From: Diphasiastrum complanatum
Lineage: Eukaryota > Streptophyta > Lycopodiopsida > Lycopodiales > Lycopodiaceae
Length of the DNA: 64,000 nucleotides
Direction of reading: 5' to 3'
Assembly (NCBI GenBank): GCA_029204225.1
Contig: CM055110.1
Span: 48,024,921-48,088,920, forward strand
Under the pieces are notes generated by a model. It was not told the DNA's origin, made no database searches, and saw only the letters and a list, made by a program, of their open reading frames with translations. The translations under genes were made by a program, and so were the position numbers. This document shows positions 47,850 to 59,137 of the stretch, piece by piece (within the stretch, counting starts at the first letter, position 1; each line of letters opens with the position of its first letter).

Positions 47850-48270
47850 GTGTCAGATTTTTCGCTTGTGAAGAATCTCATGTAAAACTGTGTGTCGGGT
47901 TTTTCGTCTATGTAGAATCCCGTGCAAAACTGTAGTGTCGGGTTTTTCGCCTGTGTAGAATCTCATGTAAAACTGCAGCGTCGAGTTTTTTGCATTTTTC
48001 CCAAGGCAAAAAACTACATGGAAGAATGCAGTGTTGCATTTTTTGCTTTTTGTCGTCTGTCAGAAACTGCATGTAAAAATGCAGTGTCGCATTTTTCGCT
48101 TTTGTCGCCTGTTAAAAACTGCATGTAAAGATGCAGTGTCGCATTTTTTCGCATTTCTGGAAGTGCTTGAAATGGCCTCAAAACTGAGAACACAAGTGTC
48201 GTAAAAATAAAGACGACAGTGTTGGGTTTTCCACCTGTCAGAAATTGTGAGGAAAAATGCAGATTGTAGC
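47850..48270 (+). repeat. Degenerate minisatellite, 7-8 units of 40-54 bp
   Basis: Repeated core TGTCGGGTTTTTCGCC followed by TGTAGAATCTCATGTAAAAC and TGCAG. Units begin near 47854, 47896, 47935, 47978, 48034, 48082, 48136 and 48218. The first three are best conserved; later ones lose the AGAATCTCATG part and become TCGCATTTTTCG-rich. Confidence 0.85.
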
Positions 48271-49904
48271 TACAATCAGTCTAAAAATGTAGACTGTTGA
48301 AAAATAGTTCATTTTTTGCAGGTTCCATTTGAGAGAGTAAAATTGAGAGAAGGAAGGAGGGCAGTTAGGAAGAGTAGGAGTAAGGTTAAACTCCAACAAC
48401 AAATGTGTGTGTCAATGCAACTGTCACCTGACTCGACGTTGCCACTGCCGATCATGCATGTGAGAGCGTTCCTCCAAATGTCACCTGACATTGGTTGGTT
48501 GGAAATCCAAAAATTGAAACTGATCATGAGAATTCTCCACCCGTAGCCAACATACCATGCCTACCTCTCACTTATGATTGATTTCCCTCCCAAAATTGTT
48601 GCTAATGATGTGTAGTGTCGATGTAACTGCGATACTAGCTTTCTCCACACCCATTCACTTCCATTCTACTTTTACTACTTTCAAACACCCTGTTACCCTA
48701 TCAGGAATAAAAAAACATGATTTTGATGCGATAACATACCACCCTATAGTAGGTTTCACCAGCCAAAAATTGCCTCTAATTTGGCCCCACGACACTAAAA
48801 TGGCCAATGTAGTCCTTCATTAGGTCACTCGCACTCTACTCACTGGAATGGTGATGAAAAATCTCCAAAATTTTGTGTTTTCCTGATCAGTTATGTCGCT
48901 TTAGCCACCGGCTCTGAGCAAAAACTCTTAGAAGTCAAATTTGGTGCCCTATAGCCTTAGATAGGCCCAAAACCAATTTAACTTGCAAGATGAATTGAAT
49001 CTTTATTCTAAATTTTTTAAATGAAAAAATGTCATTCAAGCCCTTTAGGTCTTTTTTTGAATATAGGATTGAAAGTTTTTATTGAAAAAGAAAGCCATTT
49101 TGCCCTTCAATGGTCCTTGGGCCCTTTCAACCTTTATCCAACGATGATTACCCATTCAACGGTCCATGATCCTTTTCATCTCCACTGTATATGCATATGG
49201 GGCTTGATCCAATGGTTTGCAGCCCCTTTATATGCCCAAATCAGCTCATCCAGACACTATGCCCTTTTGGTCGCCAGCTCCTCCTCCTAGCCCGTGCGCG
49301 AGCTACCACAGGCCTCTCTCCTTCATCTCTCTTGCTTCTTCTTCCTTCAAGCTATGGTTATGGCTATCTACCAGAATCAGATCCAGATCCTTCACTGCTC
49401 CACGATAGTACACGACCTCTTTCTAGCGTTAATCTTGTACCAGGGTGCCCTACTCTATGTTTTTATAGCTCATCTTTTTGACTTCTATAGAGAGAAATAA
49501 TTGTAAACTCTGGTTGAGCAAACTTCCATAGTCTCTGAGAAATGGTAATTGCTCCTACTATGCTTCATGGATGACTCTATCTTTTTGGCACTAGCTTGGC
49601 CTCAGTTGAATACTACTGACTGGCAGTTTATAGTGCCCAATTCTATCAAAAGATCCGTGTAGGTTTTTCGATTTTTTGAAACCTTGACTACCATAACTAG
49701 TTGTCGAAACTACTACTTTCTCCTCCCACTATAAATGGATGTCAAAATTCTCTCAATCTTGAGATGCCATTACCCTGCTCCACCTTCTGATCTACTCCTT
49801 CCAGCAATTGATAAACTATCAAAGGAGTTATGGCCAACTCTCTAGCACAGCCACTTTCGAAGCAATTTTTCGTTATCGAGCAAATTTTCAAAATTCTTCC
49901 CAGA
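48271..49904. other. Gene-free stretch
   Basis: Several frames exist (48316-48546, 49021-49500) but none shows a recognisable family or splice pattern. The C-rich frames around 49190-49480 overlap one another and look like low-complexity artefacts. Confidence 0.45.
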
Positions 49905-50310
49905 ATTTACCTACTTTGATCCTTCTAAATACTATCATCCTGAATAAAATGGACAAACTAAGAGTATGAATCAAACTATGGAGGATATGTTGAGAACATA
50001 TGTGTCTCACAAGCAATCATAGTGGGAGGACTACATTCCTTTAATTGATTTTTCTTACAATAGTAAAAAACATTCTGGTATAGGTTATAGTCCGTTTATG
50101 CTTATATATAGTTTTCAATCTAGATCTCTAATTAATGTGGAGACAAAATATGTTAAGATCCAGAATGTTGCTAAGTTCTTGGTGGATATGCAAGAAATGT
50201 TGCAATTGGCATGTGATAGTATCCTATAGTGCTTACAATAGAGCTAAGCACTATGTCGATCTTAGGAAATATCCCGGAGATATTAAAGTTGCATCTTCGT
50301 TTTCTGATGC
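49905..50310 (+). pseudogene. Ty3/gypsy integrase C-terminal fragment
   Basis: Reads FDPSKYYHPE, stop, NGQTKSMNQTMEDMLRTYVS, WEDYIPLIDFSYN, SGIGYSPFMLIY and AYNRAKHYVDLR. This is the end of the gypsy integrase core (the YHPQTDGQTE region) and the following chromodomain-side segment. It is frameshifted and isolated; no RT or LTR is nearby. Confidence 0.85.
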
Positions 50311-50365
50311 ATTCAGTATGCTATCAGAACTGCTGATAATCTTGGCTTGGTATAGGCTACCTTCT

Positions 50366-51358
50366 CTAGACCCAATAGTCAGGAGCTTGTTTATCCAGCA
50401 TACATTGCCATCGAACAGAACTTGATTTCCAAGATCTGCCATCTTTGATACAGATAGGAGGTCTCTTCTTAGTGAGGGTACATAGAGTGCTCCTGGTAGC
50501 TCTACCTATCCTGATAGTGTTCATAGCTATAGAGTTACGATGCCCTTTGACATCGTGTCGGCTCTCGTCGCCTAGAATCACTGCTCTGTAGTATTTGAGT
50601 TCTCTATAGTTGATCAAGACTTTCTTGATGCAGGTAATGTGTGAAGTCGCTCTTGAGTCGATGATCACATCGTAGTCTTGCTCCGCATAACTTGTTGAAG
50701 CCTCATCGAATATTGTGAAGACTTCGTCGCTCTTGTCTGCATCCTTCGACGACTCTACAACATGGGCCTTTTCGGCCTTGGTTTTTCTTTTTGGGCTGAA
50801 TCTGCACTCATATGCAGAATGTCCCTTCTTCTTACAGTGCATGCAAGGGATTGTTGGGTTGAACCAACATCTATTGGCTATGTGTTTCGGCTTGTGACAA
50901 TGTCACAAAAAGAATCTTGTTAGTTATCGTTGCCCCTGCTTGAAGACTTTGAATGAGCTTGTCAAATCTGGGTTTGTTCTTGTTTTTCTTCTTTCCTTTT
51001 GTGAAAAGAGCCTTTTCCTAGTCACTACTTCCTTCTCCTTCGTCTCTCACCAGTTTCTCATCAGCGACAAGACTGATAGCTCGTTCGAACGTCATGTTTG
51101 GTAAGTTCAGAATGAGCATTCTCAGCGGTTGATAGGATGTAGGTAGAGTTTTCATGAAGTACATCAGCTGCTATGGTCCTGGGATCTAGTGTTCCTATCT
51201 AGATGTAGCAAGTTGAGCAAAGATCATTCTGATCCTCTCAACATATTGATCCAACTGGTTGCCATCCCATTGCAAACCTTGCAACTGATTGTGTAGGTGC
51301 ATCACGATGCGACAGTCCTCACTTTGTACTTCTGCTTTAGTCTTTCCCACGCTTGCAG
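50366..51358 (-). pseudogene. Copia gag-protease fragment
   Basis: On the minus strand from ~51358: AWERLKQKY, MHLHNQLQGLQWDG, LPTSYQPLRMLILNLPNMTF (gag), KALFTKGKKK, a knuckle CMHCKKKGHSAYEC (~50830), then protease with the active-site Gly changed (DSRATSHI) and VILGDESRHDVKG. Several frameshifts. It is cut at ~51358, where an RNase H fragment on the other strand begins. Confidence 0.8.
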
Positions 51359-51850
51359 ACAACACACACCCTGATATTGCTTATGCAGTATTTAGGATGA
51401 GCCAATTCTGCACGAATCTAGGCTCGACACATTGGAAGATTGCAAAACGCATTTTGCAATATCTTCAATTAACGAGGGATTATGGCTTGTGTTATTGTCG
51501 TAATACAGGATTCAGGATACTTTCCTACAGCGATGCTAGCTGGGCATCTCTCAAGGATGATTGTAAAAGTGTCTCAGGAGGGTGTACCATCGCATCAGGA
51601 GCAGCAGTTCTATGGGTCAACAGAAAGCAGACCATTGCGGCCCAATCATCCTGCGAAGCAGAATATGTTGCAGCAGCAAAGATGGCCAACGAGATAATCT
51701 GGCTAAGGCAGTTCTTGGATGAATTGGGCGAAACAAGGAACGAGCCTCTGGTCTTGCAAATGGACAACACCTCTGCAATACACCTATGAAGATCTCATGT
51801 TCCATTCCAGAACAAAGCACATTGCGATCAAGTACACTTCACCTTCTATT
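51353..51850 (+). pseudogene. Copia RNase H fragment
   Basis: HPDIAYAVFRMSQF, HWKIAKRILQYLQLTRDYGL, SYSDASWASLKDDCKSVSGG (first catalytic Asp), SSCEAEYVAAAK (Glu) and MDNTSAIHL (Asp), then a frameshift into HSRTKHIAIKY. It is the C-terminal RNase H domain only. The next ~70 bp (51856-51925) contain CTTCGTCCTTCAAGATAT twice. Confidence 0.88.
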
Positions 51851-51925
51851 TGACCTTCGAGGTTTCTTCGTCCTTCAAGATATATTCGACCTTCGTGAGC
51901 TCTTCGTCCTTCAAGATATGTTCCT

Positions 51926-52547
51926 CAAGGTTGCAAGAGCACCATTTCAGACAAATCTAACAAATAATTAAAGACAGAAGGCATACCAAAAGTATATTGC
52001 TAAATATCTTCAACTACAAAAGAAAATCTAAGATTACTATCTAGAATTGAATCTAGATATAATAGATTCTATTGAATTCCATATGAACTCAATTGTCATT
52101 CTTGGAATTGTCAGGTTCTATCATCCAAATTACATGCATTGAGATACAATTACTAACAACCGAGTGTATTTCTTAAGCAAGAAATACTCCATACCAAAAA
52201 TTTGTGAAAATTCAAAAAATGAGGACCAAGAATGGATCACATGAAGAAACAAAATGTTTCTAAGTACAAAGCTTTGCTAGCTTTTAGCCCTCTGCCTGAC
52301 GAAGATGTTCGCAAACACAAAAGTCAAGAGACACGAAGCACGAAAGTTTCACAAACACCTGACGAAAACACACAAACATGAAAGATTCGCGAACGAGAAT
52401 CTTTTGCGGTCCAACACGCAAAAGTCAGACGATGGAAACGAAACCAACGACTCAACACGAAAAACGTCGCAAAACCTTCTTTGCCCTCACACTCCAAAGA
52501 GAACCAGCAAAGATCATGCAAGTACCCAAAAGTACAAATATCTGATC
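51926..52547. other. Unassigned stretch, CpG-rich near 52300-52500
   Basis: No LTR boundary or gene recognised. 52300-52500 is richer in CpG than its surroundings and contains repeated AACACGAAA/CGCAAA-like words. Confidence 0.4.
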
Positions 52548-53233
52548 TGATGGCATGACGTCAGCATATACACTCTAGGTCATGGCTAATCTGCCACTCT
52601 TGTAATTTTTTGATTAGTTGTAGATGTTTGATCACTCTAATCTTAAAGTTACATAGAACGACTATATACTTACTGGATGATACTTGACATAACAGAGATG
52701 TATGAAGCAGTCTGATGCTAGTAAGCAATCAAGACGAAATACAGACAAGAAGTTCGCCTGCGTGTGAGACGAGTTCTGTGATCAGGATCCATAGAAATCC
52801 ACAAGTCTGCTAGTAAGTGAGACATCCACTCGTGAGAGAACTGTATTTCTCTCACGCCAACGCATTGCGTGGATCTGCAAGCAGTGCTTGAAGAATAAAA
52901 AAAAATCAATAGATGATCTTGTAGCCATTGTGCACATGTCTATTTATGATGTATGATCTTGAATGCAAATGTGTCTGTTGTTATTCATGTGTCTGATTTC
53001 CCCATTCATTTAATTTCTCACATTGGTTGAATTTGTTAAATGCTACATTAATATATAAACATAGATCAGCAATGCTTGACTACATTTTGGAGGACAGTAG
53101 GAGTGATTCAGCTGGCAGTGTCCAGCGACCGCATTTGAACTCCATCCGAACTGCACTGCGCCATGGTTGTTTCGCCTTCGCGACTGTTTTGCGAAACTTT
53201 TGTGACTGCGATTCATTCATGTGTGCATCATCA
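52548..53233 (+). repeat. Probable 5' LTR of a copia element (~686 bp)
   Basis: The end is fixed by the PBS (TGGTATCAGAGCC at 53235, one base after CATCA). The start is inferred from TGATGG at 52548, which pairs with the terminal CATCA. It contains TGACGTCA, a bZIP-type palindrome, near the start. No second LTR was found, so the left boundary is uncertain. Confidence 0.5.
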
Positions 53234-53234
53234 G

Positions 53235-53247
53235 TGGTATCAGAGCC
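53235..53247 (+). promoter_or_regulatory. Primer binding site, initiator Met-tRNA type
   Basis: TGGTATCAGAGCC, ~115 bp upstream of a copia gag start at 53351. Confidence 0.9.
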
Positions 53248-53350
53248 TACCTATCTTGTCATAATCTGACATAGCCAAGAAGCTATCAGATCCAAGAGGC
53301 CAAACATTCAGACGAACAACCATCAAAAAAAGAATAGACTCCAAGAAGCA

Positions 53351-54489
53351 ATGGCTTCAATCAGCAGCATGCAGAGCAAGATCTACACAATTCTTGATTG
53401 TTCAGGATCTAACTTTCTAGCCTGGAAAGTTAAGACATTGCTCATACTCAAGGGCAAAGGACTCTTCCCCTGGGTGGATGGCACAAAAGAGATGCCTACA
53501 ACATCAAGCAAGGAGCTACGCGAATGGAGGGAGAAAAACAAAAAGACAATAGCCTTGCTATGGAAAAGATTGCACTTCTTTTGTAAGAAAGATGAAGAAT
53601 CTGTTTCTATCACTATACAACTCTGGAGCAGAGAATGCTGTGTTAGCTGAGAAGCAGCTCACCTACCTGTTGAGAGCCTTACCCAGATCATTCCAAACGA
53701 TGAGAACCCTGCTCGCGAAAGATCCTGCCATGAACCTCGAAAAGGCGATTGTCGAGATTTGAAAGGAAGTCGAGGCCAAAGAACACCTTGATCTAAAGGA
53801 TGGTTTTGACCAGGCCCTCTACGACAAAAAGAAGCCTAAGAGGGGTCGAATCAGAGGTAGGATCGTGATCAGCAAGCAAAAGGAACAAGCAAAAGCAATT
53901 GGAAGAGCAAAGGGAGGTCGAAGTAGCAAGGTGCAGACAAGAAGACTTGCGTGAGATGTAGAAGAGACATGCATACAAAAGATACATGTTGGCTCAATTC
54001 CAAGATTGAGTGTATTCATTGCCACAAGAAGGGTCACGCAGTCGTGAATTGCCGCCAGAACCCGAGAAACAAATCAGCGCAGAACAGACAAGAGAACAAC
54101 AATAGTTCATCCTATGTCGAGGAGCCCGAGAGCTCAAAAATGGGCGAAGAAAAAATGAACAAAAACTGTTCGATCGCCTATATCTGTGAAGACATGTGTG
54201 CATCATCAACATCTGACACACATGAGGTGATCCTAAATTCAGGAGCCACCTCACACTTCTTGACATCAAGACAAATAGTATTTGATTTCAGAAGTGCGGA
54301 TCCTTCAAGATTCATAGTTCCTGGAGATGGATCTAGACATCAAGTGAATGGTATTGGTTTACTGTGGCTCAACACCAATCGTAGAGATAGACGACTCAAA
54401 GACGTTCTGTTCGTGCCAACATTGCAGCAAGATTTGCTTTCTGTAGCAAGAATAGTAGATGCAGGGATGCATGTGATGTTTTTCACAAC
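53351..54489 (+). pseudogene. Copia gag-protease, interrupted by a CACTA-like fragment
   Basis: Gag starts MASISSMQSKIYTILDCSGS and continues through FLAWKVKTLLILKGKGLFPW. A frameshift near 53600 leads to LAEKQLTYLLRALPRSFQTM. Another frame near 53951 carries CIHCHKKGHAVVNC and a protease with LNSGATSHF, the catalytic Asp replaced by Asn, then IVPGDGSRHQVNGIG and VLFVPTLQQDLLSVARI. Copia homology stops at ~54489. An RT fragment of similar style resumes at 55893, so one copia element may have been split by the intervening segment. Confidence 0.85.
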
Positions 54490-54575
54490 AACACCCGCCG
54501 CGATTTGCGACATGAATCGCGGGCCTAATTTTTTTTTAATTTGTCGCGGACGTCGGAAAAACACGTCGCTATAAG

Positions 54576-55006
54576 GTCGTCGGAATCCGACGACTTTAAA
54601 ATACGTCGCAGTTCGACAGGCACGACATGCCAGACACCACAGAATCTAATTTCGGTGACGTGACCAGGCATTGATCTGGACGTCGCATTGCGACGTCCTA
54701 CGTGGACTTCGGATTGCAACATCCAAAGACGTCGCAAACACTCTGACGTGGCTGTCGCATTGCGACGCCTAAAATCCAATCTGATTTCGACGTCTGTAAA
54801 CCTAGAATAATCCAAAAATTTCACCAACGGATTCCGATGCCCATCCGACGTTCATCCGACGTATCCTTGGACGTCGGAATCCGACGTCCCATAAAGTTGT
54901 CGGAATCTGACGTCTGTTAACAGAATGATCAAAAAATATGTCCGACGTGTGTCCAACGTCTATCTGACGTCTATCCGATGCGTTAGGACGTCAGATTCCG
55001 ATGTCC
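54576..55006. repeat. Array of ~20-bp palindromes (GACGTCG...CGACGTC)
   Basis: Near-perfect inverted repeats with 9-10-bp arms and a single central base occur at 54576-54594 (arm GTCGTCGGA), 54678-54698 (GGACGTCGCA), 54750-54769, 54869-54889 (GGACGTCGGA) and 54986-55006, with half-sites between. Each could fold into a hairpin or bind a dimeric protein. Confidence 0.85.
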
Positions 55007-55210
55007 CAATTTAGGTTTAAAAAAAATAAAAAATACGTAAAAAATAGCACATGCATTTTTCTCAGGCTGTTCATGGAGTTAAGTTCTTGGAGAAGCGATG
55101 TTCATGAATTGTTTTTAAAACAATATTTTTGAGTTGCATTCAACATCTGGATCAAACAACAAACTAAGCATGAGGTACTTTTCATTCTTAAACCACTTTT
55201 CATTTTATAT

Positions 55211-55317
55211 TTCATGTTCATTATTTCATGCATTACTTCATGTTCATTATGAATGACAATACTTCATGCATTACTTCATGGCAATATTTTATTGCATTAC
55301 TTCATGTTCAATATGCT
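55211..55317 (+). repeat. Short AT-rich tandem repeats
   Basis: TTCATGCATTACTTCATG-like words repeat three to four times with ~37-bp spacing. Confidence 0.65.
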
Positions 55318-55601
55318 TTGTGCACATCATAAATTTCATGTAGATTTTTAGATATAATATTGATTGTTGTTTTGAAATCCGACATTTCTTAGTTGATTAT
55401 TACGTCAATCCACATCCCTAAATTTGACATTGCAATTTTTGCAAAAAAAAACATTGCACATATAAAAGCAATGGCAATATAGCACGATCATTTGCAATAA
55501 TAATATTTTTCATAATATGAATTAATGTATTACAAAATTTGTGCTTTAATGTCGCACGAGTCTTTCTAGATCTAACATCAACTAGAACTTATAAACCTAA
55601 T

Positions 55602-55854
55602 CTACTCGTCGTCGTCGTGACGTCCAGTCTGCATGAACACAAGCAAACAAAGTACATTAATATTTAATGCTTGATCGTATTAAATTAAATAAAATTGATG
55701 TCGAAATACAAACCACATTAGTATAAATACAAAAACTAGTACTTACATTTGGAGGATGACCCTTGCTCTTTAGTTTGTCAACTAATGCGTCGTACGATTC
55801 CCTAAAGGCGAATTTGTACTCCTCCTTAGTTGGCAGATGTCCATAGTCCGCCAA
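55602..55854 (-). pseudogene. Two 3' exons of a transposon-associated gene
   Basis: On the minus strand an exon from ~55854 encodes LADYGHLPTKEEYKFAFRES and YDALVDKLKSKGHPPN, ending at a GTAAGT donor (55746-55741). After a 118-bp intron with a TGCAG acceptor (55632-55629), exon 55628-55602 adds TGRHDDDE and a stop, in the same phase. An AG acceptor also precedes the first exon. The length and acidic tail suggest the C-terminal end of a plant CACTA accessory protein, but I cannot confirm the family. Upstream exons are missing: sequence switches to copia RT at ~55890. The name is inference; the splice signals are seen. Confidence 0.5.
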
Positions 55855-55892
55855 CTATCCATGCATTCAATTGAAGTTGAAATTAGTTTAAG

Positions 55893-56335
55893 GCTACGTT
55901 GAAACCACAGACTTTTGAGGAAGCGATTGAATGTCTAGAGAAGGATAGATGGATCCAAGCCATGAACAAAAAAATGGAGTCCATGAGGAAAAACCAGGTA
56001 TGGATGTTGGAGCCATGTCCACATAAGCACAAGACTATCAAATACAAATGGATTTTCAATCTCAAATACAGACCATATGGGAATATCACAAAATAAAAGG
56101 CAAGACTGTTAGCGAAGGGATTTTCTCAGAGATATGGTATTGACTATTTTGAAACCTTCTCTCCTGTCGTCAAACCTTCTCTTCTGTTATTTGCATATGC
56201 AGCACCTTATGACCTCAGGATCCACATTGTGGATGAGAAGACAGCCTTCTTGTATGGCAAGCTAGATGAAGAGGTCTATATGGATCAACTCCCAGGATAT
56301 GTCTCAAATTCACCTCTTGAATATGCGTGCAGAAT
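55893..56335 (+). pseudogene. Copia reverse transcriptase fragment
   Basis: TFEEAIECLEKDRWIQAMNK, KYKWIFNLKYRPYG, stop, KARLLAKGFSQRYGIDYFET, FSPVVK, IHIVDEKTAFLYGKLDEEVY and MDQLPGYV: the first third of copia RT with its first catalytic block (VDEKTAFL, Asp present). It lacks YVDD and everything after ~56335. Probably the 3' continuation of the copia at 53351-54489. Confidence 0.85.
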
Positions 56336-57836
56336 GTGTGTTGTAATGTTTCTCTGATTCAGAATTTTGGGCTATGAATACTGAATTGGCTGCAAAATAA
56401 ACAGTCTAGAATTAGCATTGAATGTGTAATAATTCATTCCTTCACAATTCTCGGCTTAGATGTATTGAACTGAAAATGGGAACTCATCCCACTTATGAGG
56501 AAACTCCAGCTCTAGAGCCAATAGCAGATCTTCAGGATCTTCGGCTCAGAGCTCCCTGTTAAATCCTTGAGCTACACGGAGCACCACTTCCCCATACAGC
56601 CTGCACAAGGAACAACAACCATCCTTAGAAACCCGTTCCGACGTTCCGACCCTTTTTGGTCGGATCGTACTGTACGTTCTCACAATACGTTTGGAAACGG
56701 AGTGAGACTATGTTTTTGGCCATGCCTTGCTTTGCAAGAGGGACTTAACATTCATGTGAAAGATTGACCTGCTTGTGTTGTGTTGTGGACTTGATTTAAA
56801 AGACATAATTAAATTTTTTTTTTTGTACTTTTTATTTTTGTGAGTTAGACATGTGGCAATTTTGAATAAATTGGCTATTTTTATGGGTTTTTCGTGGATA
56901 TTGCTTTTTTTTTTAATTTTTTTTTTAAATATTTATATTTATTTTGATTAAGGAATGCCATTTTTTTTAATTCTTTGTTGGTTCACACGTGGCCTCTTGT
57001 ACCACGTTTCTTGCCATTTACAGGGTCCTGGTTGTTGCTGCATGCCACGGTTCCGTTGGAGACGAAGGTTTGTTTTGTTTCTGGCAGACGAAGGGAATGG
57101 CTGTTTTGCGACAACATCAAAGTGTTCGGGCTGCAATTTCATGGTCTGTGCAATTTCATGGTCTACGGTTTCATGCTACTTCGGAAAGAGTTTCGCTGAC
57201 GCGCTGTTGCGTAGCTGTTCTGATCGTGGAAATCTTGCCTGCGTTCTGTTTGAAGTTTTCTGTGGCCGTCTACAGCTCTTCTTTGTTCAAAAAATTGCAA
57301 ATTGTCGGTGTTGACGGGTAAGCGTGTTTCTCTTGCAAGTGTGCGTATTTTAATACTCATGGTCAACGTTACGAAGTTTTATTTCTGATGTTGCAAATTT
57401 TGGAAACTGTTTTCTGTTCATTTCATTGTCCCGGGTGTGGTCAATAGAGTGGGCTTCTTCATTTTTGTCCAAAAGAATACTGTCGTTATGTTTTTTGCAA
57501 CAATCGCCAACTCCAAAAGAAAGCAAAATGCATCAAAATCTGATTGACTCATACAAACAGCCTAGGAAGAACATTTTCAAATACCACGATCTAGCTATCA
57601 AGAGTCACATATTTATGGGTCTTGCCATACTATGTACAGTCTCGCCATATTTATGAGTTCCGCTTCATTAAAAGGTATTCTCTTGAAAAGCAAGCTAGAA
57701 ACAGCTCCCAATTACTGAGAGCATATTTCTAGTGACTAGTGTCGCAGGATGACTCATTGATCTGTCAACACGTTTTCACAACTCTTGTGCAATGTTTTCG
57801 CCAGAATGAAACTTGCAAAGCTTTCTGAAAATTTGT
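56336..57836. other. Gene-free stretch
   Basis: T-runs at 56815-56940; frames at 56955-57321 overlap each other and show no family features. Confidence 0.45.
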
Positions 57837-58140
57837 TTACTGAAACATGCTGATAGGGTTGACATGTGGCCCTTGATAGACCAGCTGACTTTCTGAAAGA
57901 GGTCTGATATCATCAAAAAGTTCAAAAGTCTCTGGTGCTGGCTGGAGCAGTGAAACCACCATGGTCCCATCCATGACATGAATAGACTGTCTTAAACATT
58001 TGACAATCTGGAAAGTCGTTGAACTATCCAACCCAGTGGAGATTTCATCCATAGAAAGGGCCTTTCCTGGTACCACGAGCATTTTTCCTGAGTGACCAGA
58101 ATGAACCTTTGCCTCATCTGCCAGTTTTGGTGAGAAAACC
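57837..58140 (-). pseudogene. PDR-type ABC transporter (ABCG) fragment
   Basis: The minus strand reads [53 protein letters not shown] and LFDDI, then QLVYQGP. This is the Walker B to H-loop-side region of the first nucleotide-binding domain of plant pleiotropic-drug-resistance ABC transporters, full-length members of which have ~1400 residues. Only ~90 residues remain. Upstream Walker A and the signature motif are absent (an [15 protein letters not shown] stretch may be the remnant), and the downstream sequence is unrelated. It is a captured or decayed exon. Confidence 0.85.
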
Positions 58141-59137
58141 AAAATGAACCTTTTGCCAGTTTTGATCTGAATCTTCCAGTGTTGTATTATCTTGTTTTTG
58201 TCCCATGACATATATTATGATCTGCTATCTTATATATGGAATATCATTCTCTATCTCAACTTTAATACTCCATGACGATTGTCTATCCCATCTGAATAAG
58301 TCTCTAGCTCATGAACACATTCCTGTGCTGGATCACAAACTTTCTGAACCTCTACCTTATTTGAAATATCATGTATAGCCACCACATCCTGATGCCTTAG
58401 CCATAACATCATGTGCAACTACCAAATTGGCGCCAATACCTCATCTATACCATCCTATTTAGCTGTTGTGTCCTATGCCAATGCCTCAACCACAACATTC
58501 TTGCACTTAACACATCCTCTGACTGGATCTCATGTGTGGATATTTACCATTGGTCCTTGCTTTGTTTTTGCTGCCACTTTTGCTCATCCCATTGTCTCTG
58601 TCACTGATTCCATTGTCCTAGTTGCTTGATTGCAAGTCTCTTAGCCTAACATCTCTGCCTTTCAGCAACTCACTCTTCATAACCTCTGCTCCTTAGAATT
58701 GCAAATTTCTCAGCCTCACATCCTTGTCTCTAAACAATTGTCTCGTCATAAGTTCTCTACCGCTTAACAACAAGGTAGGGAATAGGGAGTAGGGACCTAG
58801 TATGACAATGACCAAAAACAGTGACTATATGAAAAGCTGTGAGAAGGCCCATGGCCCAAAAAATGGTGCACAAATGGCATATAACTATCACTCTTTTAAA
58901 TTCACGAGTTTTCCTACATAATTCTCGCTTGATCTTGTGGCCCACACATCATTGTTATGAGGAAGAAATTAGTTTGGTGTCTTTTTCATGTGGTTATTCT
59001 ATTTGCAGCCGCTTGAGAAAGCTCGATCTTTCGTAATTTATGCATTGGTAACTTTATAACCTTATATTGAATATAATATGTCACTCAACATTGTTAGATA
59101 GAAGCAACTTGTTTAATGCCAAAAAATTGGACATTTT
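58141..59137. other. Gene-free stretch
   Basis: No gene, TIR or LTR recognised. ATTTT at 59133-59137 may be the target-site duplication of the next element, but its partner lies outside the window. Confidence 0.5.

Larger units (their letters stand above)
54490..55890 (-). mobile_element. CACTA (En/Spm)-like DNA transposon fragment
   Basis: The segment carries an array of CpG-rich palindromes (54576-55006), like the subterminal repeats of CACTA transposons, and a spliced 3' gene end on the minus strand (55602-55854). No CACTA terminal motif or TSD was found, so both ends appear lost. It lies between the protease and RT parts of a copia element. Assignment rests on the palindromes and overall architecture; no transposase core is present. 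Confidence 0.45.

Noticed and set aside
47850-48270. CRISPR-like array
   Set aside because: Units are degenerate, have no constant-length spacers, and the DNA is plant nuclear. It is a minisatellite.
49021-49500. Overlapping frames of 60-96 codons as genes
   Set aside because: Three frames overlap in the same C-rich stretch with no family match, start context or splice pattern.
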